A stretch of DNA of 64,000 nucleotides from Streptomyces sp. SS1-1. Its GTDB lineage: Bacteria > Actinomycetota > Actinomycetes > Streptomycetales > Streptomycetaceae. The stretch lies in assembly GCF_008973465.1 (NCBI RefSeq), contig NZ_WBXN01000004.1, positions 7,170,501 through 7,234,500 of the forward strand. The letters are read 5' to 3'. A program made the translations under genes and the position numbers. The notes beneath the pieces were generated by a model that was given only the letters and a program-made list of their open reading frames with translations, did no database searches and was not told where the DNA came from. Shown here in pieces: positions 1 through 7,057 of this stretch; positions within the stretch are counted from its first letter, which is position 1, and each line of letters opens with the position of its first letter.

Positions 1-410
1 TGGCCGCCCAGGCGGCGGCGCGCCGCACCCCGGAGAACGTCCGCACCCTGTTCGCCCTGATCGACGCCATGGAGGCCACGAGCGATCCCTCCGAGGCGTC
101 CGAGCTGGACCACCGCTTCCACGCGGAGATCGCCAGGGTGGGGGGCAACCCCACCCTGGCGACCCTCCTCGCCGTCTTCCGCGCCCGTAGCCGCAAGTAC
201 CAGGTCTTCACGCTGCCCGAGGGCCCCGAGCTGCGCCGCAAGAGCGACGACGACCACCGTGTCCTGGCCACCGCCATCGCCGACCACGACCCGGTCGCCG
301 CGGCGGGTGCCGCGCAGGCCCATGTGGCCCAGACGGAACGCTGGTTGCGCGCCTTCATGCCGCCGGTCGAGGAGGTCGAACGGGTCGAGGCGCCCGGGTC
401 CGCGGACTGA
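1..410 (+). CDS. GntR-family regulator, FCD domain, C-terminal part (5' end outside window)
   Basis: The reading frame is open from the first bases of the window (codons from base 3) to a TGA at 408-410, so only the C-terminal part of the protein is present. It shows the helical ligand/metal-binding pattern of the FCD domain: D-x2-FH-x2-I near the start, GN-x2-L, then a DDDH...AI..HD...A segment and a final helix beginning AAQAHVAQT. FCD proteins carry an N-terminal winged helix (not visible here) and respond to organic acids or sugars. The visible part gives no information on the effector. Family assignment is fairly secure; target genes are unknown. Confidence 0.8.
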   Translation, partial: AAQAAARRTPENVRTLFALIDAMEATSDPSEASELDHRFHAEIARVGGNPTLATLLAVFRARSRKYQVFTLPEGPELRRKSDDDHRVLATAIADHDPVAAAGAAQAHVAQTERWLRAFMPPVEEVERVEAPGSAD

Positions 411-417
411 CGGATCG

Positions 418-1548
418 TCAGGCGTGCTCGGCCTGGGCGAAGTCGGGCAGCTCGGTGGAGAGCAGGTGCTCGGCGGCGCCGTCGAGCGCGCGGGCCGTCT
501 CCGTGGACCGGGGCAGCATGGTCGCCTCGTAGGCGCGGACGGCCTGGCCGACGGTGTCGTGGCGGGCGAGCGCGAGAGCGAGTTCGCAGGCGTCCAGCAG
601 GGCGAGGTTGACGCCGACGCCCAGCGGCGGCATGAGGTGGGCGGCGTCCCCGAGCAGGGTCGCGGACGGGTCGTGCTCCCAGGTGTGGGGGACGGGAAGG
701 GCGTTGATCGGGCGGTCCACGTAGGGGCCGTCGTTGTCGGCGAACAGCCGCCGCATCCGGGGTGACCAGTCGCGGAAGCGGTCCAGCAGGAGGGCCCGGA
801 TGCTCTCGGTGTCCTGCGGGGTGAGGCCCTCGGCGGCGATCCAGTCGGCCGGGGCGCGCTGGATGACGTAGACGCGGACGTGGTCGCCGCCGTTGCGCTG
901 GGCGAACAGGCCGCGCTCGCCGTCCGCCCCCGCGGCGCTGCCCTGGCCGGCCAGATCGGCGACGTCGGGGTGGCTGGTCGTGACGTCGTGGAACCACGCC
1001 TCCAGGAAGCTCACACCGGTGTAGCGGGGCTGGGCCGGCGACAGGGCGCGGCGCACCTTCGACCAGGCGCCGTCGGCGCCGATCACGAGGTCGCACTCGA
1101 CGGTCGTGCCGTCGGCGAAGCGCAGCTGCCGGGGGTCGCCCGCCGGGCCGTCGACGGAACGCAGGGTGTGGCCCCAGCGCACGGTGCCGGGCCGCAGCGA
1201 GTCCAGCAGGAGCCGGCGCAGCAGGCCGCGGTCGATCTCCGGCTTGAACCGCTCGTCCGGCTCGGGGAGATGGTGGAAGAGGACCGTGCCGGCCGGGTCC
1301 AGCTGACGCATCTCCTGACCCTCGGGGCGGGACAGCCGGTGGAACTCGTCCAGGAGGCCGGCCTCGCGCAGGGCGAGCTGGCCGTCGTCGGCGTGCAGGT
1401 CGAGGGTGCCGCCCTGGTCACGGGCGTCCGGGCCGGCGTCCCGGTCGTAGACGGTCGCGGCGATGCCGTGCCGCTGGAGGACGCGGGCGCAGAGGAGGCC
1501 GCCGGGGCCGGCGCCGATGATCGCGATTCGGGGTGCGGAGGTGTGCAC
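418..1548 (-). CDS. FAD-dependent monooxygenase (TetX/PHBH-like)
   Basis: 376 aa, GTG start with a GGAG ribosome site 5 bases upstream. It is a group A flavoprotein monooxygenase: Rossmann dinucleotide motif GAGPGG at residues 12-17, the DG motif (VIGADG, about 155-160) and the GD motif (LLGDAAHLMPP, about 298-308) that contacts the FAD ribityl chain. Family members hydroxylate aromatic or polyketide substrates with NAD(P)H and O2; Tet(X) inactivates tetracycline this way. The gene is divergent from a TetR regulator across 155 bp, the usual layout for a substrate-inducible detoxification enzyme. Substrate is unknown, and tetracycline resistance cannot be claimed from the sequence. Confidence 0.85.
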   Translation of the reverse strand: MHTSAPRIAIIGAGPGGLLCARVLQRHGIAATVYDRDAGPDARDQGGTLDLHADDGQLALREAGLLDEFHRLSRPEGQEMRQLDPAGTVLFHHLPEPDERFKPEIDRGLLRRLLLDSLRPGTVRWGHTLRSVDGPAGDPRQLRFADGTTVECDLVIGADGAWSKVRRALSPAQPRYTGVSFLEAWFHDVTTSHPDVADLAGQGSAAGADGERGLFAQRNGGDHVRVYVIQRAPADWIAAEGLTPQDTESIRALLLDRFRDWSPRMRRLFADNDGPYVDRPINALPVPHTWEHDPSATLLGDAAHLMPPLGVGVNLALLDACELALALARHDTVGQAVRAYEATMLPRSTETARALDGAAEHLLSTELPDFAQAEHA

Positions 1549-1620
1549 GGAAGCTCCGTTTCATGGGTGGGGAAGGACGCGGCCGGGCCGGTGCCTCACG
1601 ACCGCCGCTTCAGAAAAGCA

Positions 1621-1683
1621 CACCGGTTTAATAAGTGCAACAACTCAACTTTTGAATCGGGACAGCTTTTTCAACAAGTCAAC
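1621..1683. promoter_or_regulatory. Candidate TetR operator/promoter region between divergent genes
   Basis: This AT-rich patch lies in an otherwise GC-rich 155-bp intergenic region. It contains two 12-bp direct repeats differing at one base, CAACAACTCAAC (1638-1649) and CAACAAGTCAAC (1672-1683), 34 bp apart, and between them a TTGAA/TTCAA inverted pair (about 1652-1674). On the minus strand the second repeat reads GTTGACTTGTTG and could supply a -35 hexamer for the monooxygenase. Binding of the adjacent TetR protein here is inference. Confidence 0.45.
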
Positions 1684-1703
1684 CGGCGAGGTAGGGTGCC
1701 GCC

Positions 1704-2327
1704 ATGCCCAGTACGCGACCCGACCCCGCGGCCGATCCCTCTCCCGCCCCGATGGGGCGCCGTGAGCGGAAGAAGGCCGCCACCCGCCAGGCCATCGCCG
1801 ACGCCGCCCTGCGCCTGTTCCTGGAGCGCGGATACGAGGCGGTCGGCATCCGTGAGATCGCGGACGCCGCCGACGTCTCCACCACCACGCTGTTCAAGCA
1901 CTTCCCGGTCAAGGAGGCCCTGGTCTTCGACGAGGACGCCGAGCAGGAGGCCCGCCTGCTCGCCGCCGTCCGCGAGCGGCCCGGGGGCCGGTCCATTCCG
2001 GCCGCCCTGTGTGAGCACGCCCTCGCCACCCGGCTGGGCCCCATCGGGGGTGACGACCGCTTCGCCGCCTTCACCGAGCTGGTGACCGGCACCCCGGCCC
2101 TGCGCGACTACGGCCAGAAGATGTGGCTGCGGCACAGCGCCGCCCTCGCGGAGGTCATCGCCGAGGAGAGCGGCCTCGCCGCCGACGACCCCGCCTGCAC
2201 CGCCCTCGCCCACTTCGCGCTGGAGGCCCCGCGCGCCGCCGCCGCCCACGCCGACCCCCGTGCGGCCGTCGTCCGCGCCTTCGGCCTGCTGGAACACGGC
2301 TGGAGCGCGATCGAGGGAGGGGTCTGA
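1704..2327 (+). CDS. TetR-family transcriptional regulator
   Basis: 207 aa. The N-terminal helix-turn-helix spans about residues 20-70 (RRERKKAATRQAIADAALRL, then IREIADAADVSTTTLFKHF), the classical TetR_N pattern ending in the FxHF/K signature. The C-terminal part is an all-helical ligand-binding domain of ordinary length. It is transcribed away from the flavin monooxygenase, so the simplest model is a local repressor released by that enzyme's substrate. The ATG start at 1704 follows an AT-rich leader with no strong ribosome site; the in-frame Met at residue 17 is a second possible start, just before the HTH. Confidence 0.88.
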   Translation: MPSTRPDPAADPSPAPMGRRERKKAATRQAIADAALRLFLERGYEAVGIREIADAADVSTTTLFKHFPVKEALVFDEDAEQEARLLAAVRERPGGRSIPAALCEHALATRLGPIGGDDRFAAFTELVTGTPALRDYGQKMWLRHSAALAEVIAEESGLAADDPACTALAHFALEAPRAAAAHADPRAAVVRAFGLLEHGWSAIEGGV

Positions 2328-2382
2328 GCGGGGCCGACGACCCCGTGGCTCGGCACCCCCTCGGCTCCGGTGGCCCTGAAAA

Positions 2383-2398
2383 TCGAACACATGATTGA
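2383..2398. promoter_or_regulatory. Degenerate LexA-like (SOS) box
   Basis: TCGAACACATGATTGA matches the actinobacterial LexA consensus TCGAAC-N4-GTTCGA in the whole left half and at 4 of 6 bases in the right half. It lies 9 bp upstream of a small conserved gene in an AT-rich patch suitable for a promoter. The asymmetry keeps this tentative. Confidence 0.3.
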
Positions 2399-2406
2399 AT
2401 TCGGTC

Positions 2407-2628
2407 ATGCGTACGTTTCCAGACGACCTCACCCGGGCCCAGCAGGAGTGGAGCGCCACCTACCGGCAGCTCGCCGAGCGGCCCGGCCGTACCGAACTGC
2501 GCCGGCGGCTGTACCGGCTGTCGGCCGAGGTGTTCTTCCACCCCTGCTGGCAGCACCGGCGGCCGAGCCCCGGCGCGTGGTGGGAGCTGCGGCAGTCGGG
2601 CCGCGCGGGCGGCCGGGCCGCCCGATGA
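2407..2628 (+). CDS. Small conserved Streptomyces protein of unknown function
   Basis: 73 aa from the ATG at 2407 (an in-frame ATG at 2395 would add four residues). It begins MRTFPDDLTRAQQEWSATYR and continues with an Arg-rich helical region (ELRRRLYRLSAE) and an FHPCWQHRR motif. I recognise this as a recurrent small hypothetical protein of streptomycetes but know of no function. The stop lies in a TGA-rich stretch just ahead of the next small gene. A LexA-like sequence overlaps its probable promoter, which would fit a damage response, but that is inference. Confidence 0.6.
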   Translation: MRTFPDDLTRAQQEWSATYRQLAERPGRTELRRRLYRLSAEVFFHPCWQHRRPSPGAWWELRQSGRAGGRAAR

Positions 2629-2672
2629 CGCGCTGGAGTGCGGGCCCGGACGTCCCGGATGATCCTGAGGAC

Positions 2673-2897
2673 ATGGCCGCAACCCCGCGTGTGACCGTGC
2701 ATCCGCCGTCCCCCACCGGCGGGCGGCGGGTGCGCGTCGACGGCGAGATCCTCGGACTGGCCCACAACCTCACCGACGTCGCCGAGTTCCTGCGCCGCGC
2801 GGGCCTGGAGATCGACCCGTCCGACGTGGCGCTCGCGCCCTGGATCGACTGGCGTGGCGTCGGGCCGGAGCGCTGGGGCCCCGACAGCGACGGCTGA
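2673..2897 (+). CDS. Small conserved hypothetical protein
   Basis: 74 aa from ATG 2673, preceded by a TGAGG ribosome site 4 bases upstream; an alternative in-frame ATG at 2625 overlaps the preceding stop but lacks a ribosome site. It has a short beta-rich start (PRVTVHPPSPTGGRRVRVDG), then LGLAHNLTDVAEFLRRAGLE and an IDWRG...WGP end. There is no signal peptide or membrane segment. It probably forms an operon with the 73-aa gene before it. It resembles a conserved family of Streptomyces hypotheticals; function unknown. Confidence 0.6.
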   Translation: MAATPRVTVHPPSPTGGRRVRVDGEILGLAHNLTDVAEFLRRAGLEIDPSDVALAPWIDWRGVGPERWGPDSDG

Positions 2898-3057
2898 CCC
2901 TGGAACCTGCCCCGGGAACCGGTCCGCGTCACAAGCGAACCGGCGGGCGCACACGTCTCCCTCCCAGGAGCCCGGAGTGCCGCCGCTCCTGCCGTCATGG
3001 GACCGTGAACCGGACGACCCCGCCCCTGACCGACGAGCACGCCGAGGAGAGCCGACG

Positions 3058-3564
3058 GTGAGTCCCGCCGACGCCCTGTCCATCGTCCCGATGACGACCG
3101 CACACGCGGACCGGGTCCTGACGATCTATCAACTCGGCATCGACGAGGGTGAGTCCACCTTCGAGACGACCGCCCCCACCTGGGAGACCTTCGACTCCGT
3201 CAAGCTCCCCGAGCACCGGTACGTCGCCGTGGACGCCACCGGCGGGGTGCTGGGGTGGGTCGCCGTGATCCGGGTCTCCGACCGGTGCGCCTACGCCGGG
3301 GTCGTCGACCACTCCGTGTACGTGCACCCCGCCGCACGCGGCCGGGGCGTCGGCAGGGCCCTGCTCGACGCCCTCATCGCCTCCACGGAGGCCGCCGGGA
3401 TCTGGACCATCCAGTCGGGCGTCTTCCCCGAGAACACCGCCAGCCTCGCGCTGCACCGCAAGGCCGGCTTCCGGGTCATCGGCATCCGCGAACGCATCGG
3501 CCGGCACCACGGGGTGTGGCGGGACGTCATGCTCATCGAACGCCGCAGCCCCGTGGTCGGGTGA
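3058..3564 (+). CDS. GNAT-family N-acetyltransferase (phosphinothricin acetyltransferase-like)
   Basis: 168 aa from GTG 3058, with GAGGAG about 7 bases upstream; the next Met (codon 12) is a less likely start. The GNAT acetyl-CoA loop is visible as HPAARGRGVGRALLDALI (motif A, R/Q-x2-G-x-G/A), and the C-terminal part reads NTASLALHRKAGFRVIGIRE followed by WRDVMLIERR, as in the PAT/Bar/MddA subgroup acting on methionine sulfoximine- or phosphinothricin-like amino acids. Actual substrate cannot be read from the sequence. It follows a 160-bp stretch in which I see no gene. Confidence 0.85.
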   Translation: MSPADALSIVPMTTAHADRVLTIYQLGIDEGESTFETTAPTWETFDSVKLPEHRYVAVDATGGVLGWVAVIRVSDRCAYAGVVDHSVYVHPAARGRGVGRALLDALIASTEAAGIWTIQSGVFPENTASLALHRKAGFRVIGIRERIGRHHGVWRDVMLIERRSPVVG

Positions 3565-3711
3565 CCCGCCCGCGCCGGGGCGCGTTGCGCCGATCGGGCC
3601 GCGCCCGGCGCGCCTCGGCCGGACGGGCGGGCGCCCGTGCAGGATCGGTGCCGGGGGCGGCCACCTGACGGGCCGCCCCCACACCCCCCACCACCGCCAC
3701 GAGGTCCGGCC

Positions 3712-3747
3712 ATGTCACTTCTCGCCCGCACACCGGCGGCCCGATGA
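3712..3747 (+). CDS. Possible 11-residue leader peptide coupled to the methyltransferase
   Basis: ATG 3712 opens an 11-codon frame (MSLLARTPAAR) whose TGA overlaps the ATG of the methyltransferase in an ATGA arrangement. It has its own GAGG ribosome-site match 8 bases upstream, while the methyltransferase has no clear one of its own. This suggests translation of the larger gene depends on the mini-ORF by coupling. No attenuator hairpin was found between them. Confidence 0.35.
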   Translation: MSLLARTPAAR

Positions 3748-4559
3748 CGCCCGGCGAGGGAGACGGACCCGGCGGCGGCCGGTACGGCGAGGCCGTCTTC
3801 CCGCCCGAGCGGCGGGGCGAGGGCGAGCGCATCGACTTCGGCGCCCTCGCCTACGACGACATCACCCTGGCCCGGCTGCGGGCCCTGGGCGCCGGACCCG
3901 GCCGGCGCTGCCTGGACGTGGGCGCGGGCACCGGAACCGTCGCGCGCCGGCTGCTGGACGAGGCCGGCGTGAGCAGCGTCCTCGCCGTCGACCGGGACGT
4001 CCGCTTCCTCGCCGCGCGGGCCGTCCCCGGCCTGGAGGTACGGGAGGCCGACGTCACCGATCCGGACTTCGTGCCCGGCCGCTTCCACTTCGTCCACGCC
4101 CGCTTCGTGCTGATGCACCTGCCCGACCGCGACCGGGTGCTCCGGGCCCTCGCCGAGCGGGTCGAACCCGGCGGCCACCTGGTGCTCGGCGACGCCGTCG
4201 ACCTGACCGGCGACCGCGCGCCCGAGACGCCGTACTCCCGGGTGATGCGCGCGATGTGGCGCGGACTGCGGGAGACCATCGGCACCGACGTCACCTGGGT
4301 GCCGTCGTACCCGCGGCTGCTGCGCGAGGCCGGGCTCGAACGGGTCGCCGCCGAGATCCATGTGCCGCCGCTGGTGCCGGGCAGCCCCATCAGCCGTTTC
4401 TGGGCCGACACCTGGGAGCGCAGCCGCGCGGCGATGCGCGCCACCGGGCTCGTGGACGACGCCGCCGTCGACGAGGGGATCCGCTACCTGGACTCCGACG
4501 AGTGCGCCGCGCTGTCGGCCGGTCTCCTGACTGTCTGGGGGCGACGCCCTCCGGCGTGA
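3744..4559 (+). CDS. Class I SAM-dependent methyltransferase
   Basis: 271 aa. The SAM-binding motif I is CLDVGAGTGTVARRL (57-71), followed by the acidic strand-2 end (AVDRD) and motif IV-like HFVHARFVLMHLPDRDRVLR, typical of UbiE/Methyltransf_11-type enzymes. The C-terminal 100 residues form a helical cap (SRFWADTWERSRAAM) that would bind the substrate; substrate unknown. The start overlaps the stop of a possible leader peptide (ATGA). It stands alone with no biosynthetic neighbours, so it is more likely a housekeeping or detoxification methyltransferase than part of a cluster. Confidence 0.82.
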   Translation: MTPGEGDGPGGGRYGEAVFPPERRGEGERIDFGALAYDDITLARLRALGAGPGRRCLDVGAGTGTVARRLLDEAGVSSVLAVDRDVRFLAARAVPGLEVREADVTDPDFVPGRFHFVHARFVLMHLPDRDRVLRALAERVEPGGHLVLGDAVDLTGDRAPETPYSRVMRAMWRGLRETIGTDVTWVPSYPRLLREAGLERVAAEIHVPPLVPGSPISRFWADTWERSRAAMRATGLVDDAAVDEGIRYLDSDECAALSAGLLTVWGRRPPA

Positions 4560-4761
4560 GCCGTGGCCGGATTCCTTCGTGACCCTTTCCTGACGCGAAT
4601 TTCCGTGTAGGTGGCAGGCATGGACCGCCCGGCCCGGGGCACCAGGTGATCAGCTCGGCGCCGCACGGTGCCGGGCGGTGTCGTGCGGGGACGGACATCG
4701 GGCCGCCCCGCGAGGGGAGTCGGCCGTTCCCACGGCCATGTCTCGGGAGAGAGGAATCGCC

Positions 4762-5007
4762 ATGATCCTGCCGGCGGAGAAGGAACTGCGCGGCGTACTG
4801 GCCCGGTTCGCGCAGGCGCGCATCGCCCACGACGTCCTTCCCACCGGCCACACCAGCCGGGCCCTCGAGGACGCCACCTACACGCTCTGCGTGATGACCG
4901 GCGCCCGCACCGCCGACGACGCGCTCCGCGCCGCGGACGCCCTCCTGGAGCGCTACGGCGCCGACCGCCGGGACGGCAGGCCCGAGGACGAGACGCTCGC
5001 CGCCTGA
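4762..5007 (+). CDS. DUF5133-family protein
   Basis: 81 aa from ATG 4762, with a GGGAGAGAGGA ribosome-site region upstream. It has the pattern of the small Streptomyces-restricted DUF5133 family: MILPAEKELRGVLARFAQAR, then SRALEDATYTLCVMTGARTA and a helical tail. It is predicted to be soluble and mainly helical. The family is often found near sigma-factor or biosynthetic regulators but has no defined activity. A 200-bp gap precedes it in which I see no gene. The MITE-like element begins 24 bp after its stop. Confidence 0.75.
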   Translation: MILPAEKELRGVLARFAQARIAHDVLPTGHTSRALEDATYTLCVMTGARTADDALRAADALLERYGADRRDGRPEDETLAA

Positions 5008-5031
5008 GGCGATGTCAGTGCCGTGACCCAG

Positions 5032-5189
5032 GGGGTGTCTTGTCGATCGGGCCGGATCAGCTCGCGGTGTCTGGTGCCGTGCATCGCAAGGCGGAGGAGG
5101 GAGTCGATGCGGCGCATCGGCGAGTGACGACAACGCGGCGAGGCGCGGTGCCAGGCGCCGGGAGCCCGGCCTGATCGACAAGACACCCC
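5032..5189. mobile_element. MITE-like non-autonomous element with 17-24 bp terminal inverted repeats
   Basis: A 158-bp unit is bounded by GGGGTGTCTTGTCGATC (5032-5048) and its perfect reverse complement (5173-5189). One further mismatch extends the inverted repeats to 24 bp (next bases GGGCCGG versus AGGCCGG). It is too short for a transposase and contains no convincing gene. A sequence of this type recurs in Streptomyces genomes as I recall; a parental IS is not in the window. No target duplication is obvious in the flanks (ACCCAG / GTAGGG). It marks the left edge of the accessory island. Confidence 0.7.
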
Positions 5190-5525
5190 GTAGGGTTCCG
5201 GCACTGGTCCCCAGCCCCTCAGGAGCTGTGTCACATCCTCCCTTCGCAGGTCACGGCATCGTTAGCGCCGTGGTGACTCTGCTGACCGTTCGGTTCCGCG
5301 TCGTTGGACGGGCATCCGAACGGCAGTGGAAGACCCAACGCGACGTTGGAGGAGCGGCAGTGGCAGCTGCGGAAGCCACACGTCGAACTGGTGCGTCCCC
5401 GCGCCGCGTACCGAGCTTGCCACTGACCCCAGACATGCGTAGGTGCCCCGGCCGGGTGACCTGTATGGGGGTGTTGCGGTGGCGTCGGGGGTGCTCAGGT
5501 GAGGTCGGCGAGGGAGGGCGCCGGA
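5190..5525. other. Gene-free stretch between MITE and DUF6192 pseudogene
   Basis: About 335 bp without a supportable gene. Base composition is lower in G+C than in the flanking core genes and stop codons occur in most frames. It probably represents decayed island DNA, possibly the missing 3' part of the DUF6192 gene. Nothing recognisable was found. Confidence 0.4.
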
Positions 5526-6350
5526 TCAGCCAGCCGCGGCGCGTACCCGCGCAAGTCCCCGGCCGATGGTGTCGCGTTCGGCGTCGTAGTGCTCGCCGCG
5601 CAGGTTGGGCACGATTCTGCCGGCCGTGGTGACGAACTGCGCACAGGCCGCGACCAGGTCGATGAACTGGGCGCTGTGCTCCATGCGCTCAAGCTGCGGG
5701 GCCGCCTCCTGGTGTGCGAACTGGGCCTGTTGGCGGAACCGGTCGAACTGGGCTTCGTTCACTGCGTGCCGGGCGGTATCGTCGGCCATGGCCTTCGAGG
5801 CAACCGCTGAACGGCGCAGGCAATCGGTGGTCACCACCGAGGCGACCGCGTCGTTGGCGGCCAGGTCGTGGATCGCCTCCACCTTCTCCTGGACGCTCTC
5901 CGGGGAGTCGACCTTCCAGCCCACCACCCGCTTCGCGCTGTCGTGCGTACAGCGGGGCTCCCCACTGCGGGGGTGGGGCGGGGGGGTTGTTCACCGCCTC
6001 GAACCGCTCCTCGGGATCCGGAATGCTGGTCAGGATCTTGTGGATGGTCTGGGAGATGTTCGTCCGCCGGCGCTCCTTCGGCCAACGGGAGGCCACCCAC
6101 CGGTAGTCGCGGACGGCGGAGTACGACAGGCCGATGTCCTCGGCGAACAGCCGGATGGCCTCGCTGACCGTGAACAGGTCGTCCTTCCCGGACGGATTCG
6201 CGCCCCCATACGCGCGCGCATCGGCTCGATCTCCATGGCCGCATCGCCGATCCGCCACTGGACGCCGCTCATCGTGGCGACCCAGTCTCGTCCCAGCTTG
6301 ACCAGCTCGTCGTAGCGTTCCCGGGTCACACTGCCGATCATCTCGGGCAT
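5526..6350 (-). pseudogene. DUF6192-family protein, broken by two frameshifts and truncated
   Basis: Three consecutive pieces in different minus-strand frames together give one protein. The N-terminal part begins MPEMIGSVTRERYDELVK and runs to MEIEPMRA (6350 to about 6215). The middle part reads SGKDDLFTVSEAIRLFAEDI ... IPDPEERFEAVNN (about 6215 to 5985). The C-terminal part is VVGWKVDSPESVQEKVEAIH ... LARVRAAAG (about 5970 to 5526). The order matches DUF6192 proteins of Streptomyces plasmids and integrative elements. The second shift falls in a G7 homopolymer near 5981-5987, and the first in a GC-alternating run near 6210-6220. The C-terminal end also looks shorter than the family. It is almost surely inactive unless the shifts are sequencing errors. 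Confidence 0.7.
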
Positions 6351-6433
6351 CCGGACACCACCCCCACGTGCCCCGGTTGCGGCATCCGACCTGTGCCGCC
6401 GACACGCCCTGCCAGCCCGATACTTCGCACCAT

Positions 6434-6454
6434 CCGACGGCCTCCGGCCGTCGG
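6434..6454. terminator. Perfect 9-bp hairpin, terminator-like
   Basis: CCGACGGCC - TCC - GGCCGTCGG forms a perfect 9-bp stem with a 3-nt loop, located between the zinc-finger gene and the DUF6192 pseudogene. It is followed on the minus strand by no long T-run. It probably ends transcription of the 6510-6845 gene. Confidence 0.55.
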
Positions 6455-6509
6455 AAAGGGCGCACGTCCCCGGCTGTGGAGCAGGTCTATAGCCGTCGGA
6501 TGCGCGGTC

Positions 6510-6845
6510 TCACAACTCGCGCTGCCCAGTGCGCCGCTGGTGCCAGACCCGATTGCGGCAGCGCGGAGAGCAGCATATTGCCGAGACGGGACGTTCGACA
6601 CCGACCGTCCAGGAAGTCCCGCACTCCGGGCATTTGGCTGTCACGCGGGCCTTCACCGCCTCGGTCCTCGCCCTCGCCTGCCGCATCCGCCGCCAATACC
6701 GCGAACGGCACGCCGACGAACAGAACACGGCCGTCGCCTTCGACGATGGCATCAGCGGCCCACCGCACCCCCGGCACAGCCGCGGACCGGCGTCGTCGTC
6801 CGTGACCACGACCAGCCGCAGACGGGGCGCCCCGTCCCTGCCCAT
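6510..6845 (-). CDS. Small zinc-ribbon/zinc-finger protein
   Basis: 111 aa from ATG 6845 (a longer in-frame start at 6947 would run through the strong hairpin at 6902-6934 and is unlikely). There are two four-cysteine clusters: CRGCGGPL with FCSSACRSRYWRRM, and CPECGTSW with CCSPRCRNRVW, joined by a basic helix. This resembles the short CxxC...CSxxCR proteins carried on actinomycete plasmids and integrated elements, probably binding nucleic acid. It sits next to a DUF6192 remnant, supporting an element origin. No catalytic residues are visible. Confidence 0.65.
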   Translation of the reverse strand: MGRDGAPRLRLVVVTDDDAGPRLCRGCGGPLMPSSKATAVFCSSACRSRYWRRMRQARARTEAVKARVTAKCPECGTSWTVGVERPVSAICCSPRCRNRVWHQRRTGQREL

Positions 6846-6901
6846 GCCGTCACCGTACGACTCATGCGGGCGGCTGCCCACTACCCGAGGACCACAGCGA
6901 A

Positions 6902-6934
6902 GCGGGTCTCCCCGTGCGCCACGGGGAGACCCGC
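6902..6934. terminator. Very strong 15-bp hairpin terminator
   Basis: GCGGGTCTCCCCGTG - CGC - CACGGGGAGACCCGC: 15 perfect pairs and a 3-nt loop. It lies 124 bp beyond the stop of the FtsX-type permease in its direction of transcription and 57 bp before the small zinc-finger gene, so it insulates the two minus-strand units. Confidence 0.85.
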
Positions 6935-7057
6935 CCTTAAGAATCACTCGGTGCCGATTCGCGGGCCATGAATGTCAACCAGTCCAGCCGTCCGGCGGAA
7001 ATTGGCCCGGCTCTGTACGGCGGGCCCGTCCCTGGACCAAGTCCTCCAGATGGCTTC

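Noticed and set aside
418..1548. Calling the flavin monooxygenase a tetracycline-resistance gene
   Set aside because: Family membership alone does not give the substrate, and many actinomycete members of this group hydroxylate other aromatics.
5228..5632. Plus-strand open frame after the MITE
   Set aside because: No ribosome site or recognisable motif, Arg-rich throughout, and overlapping the DUF6192 pseudogene, which has clear family sequence on the other strand.
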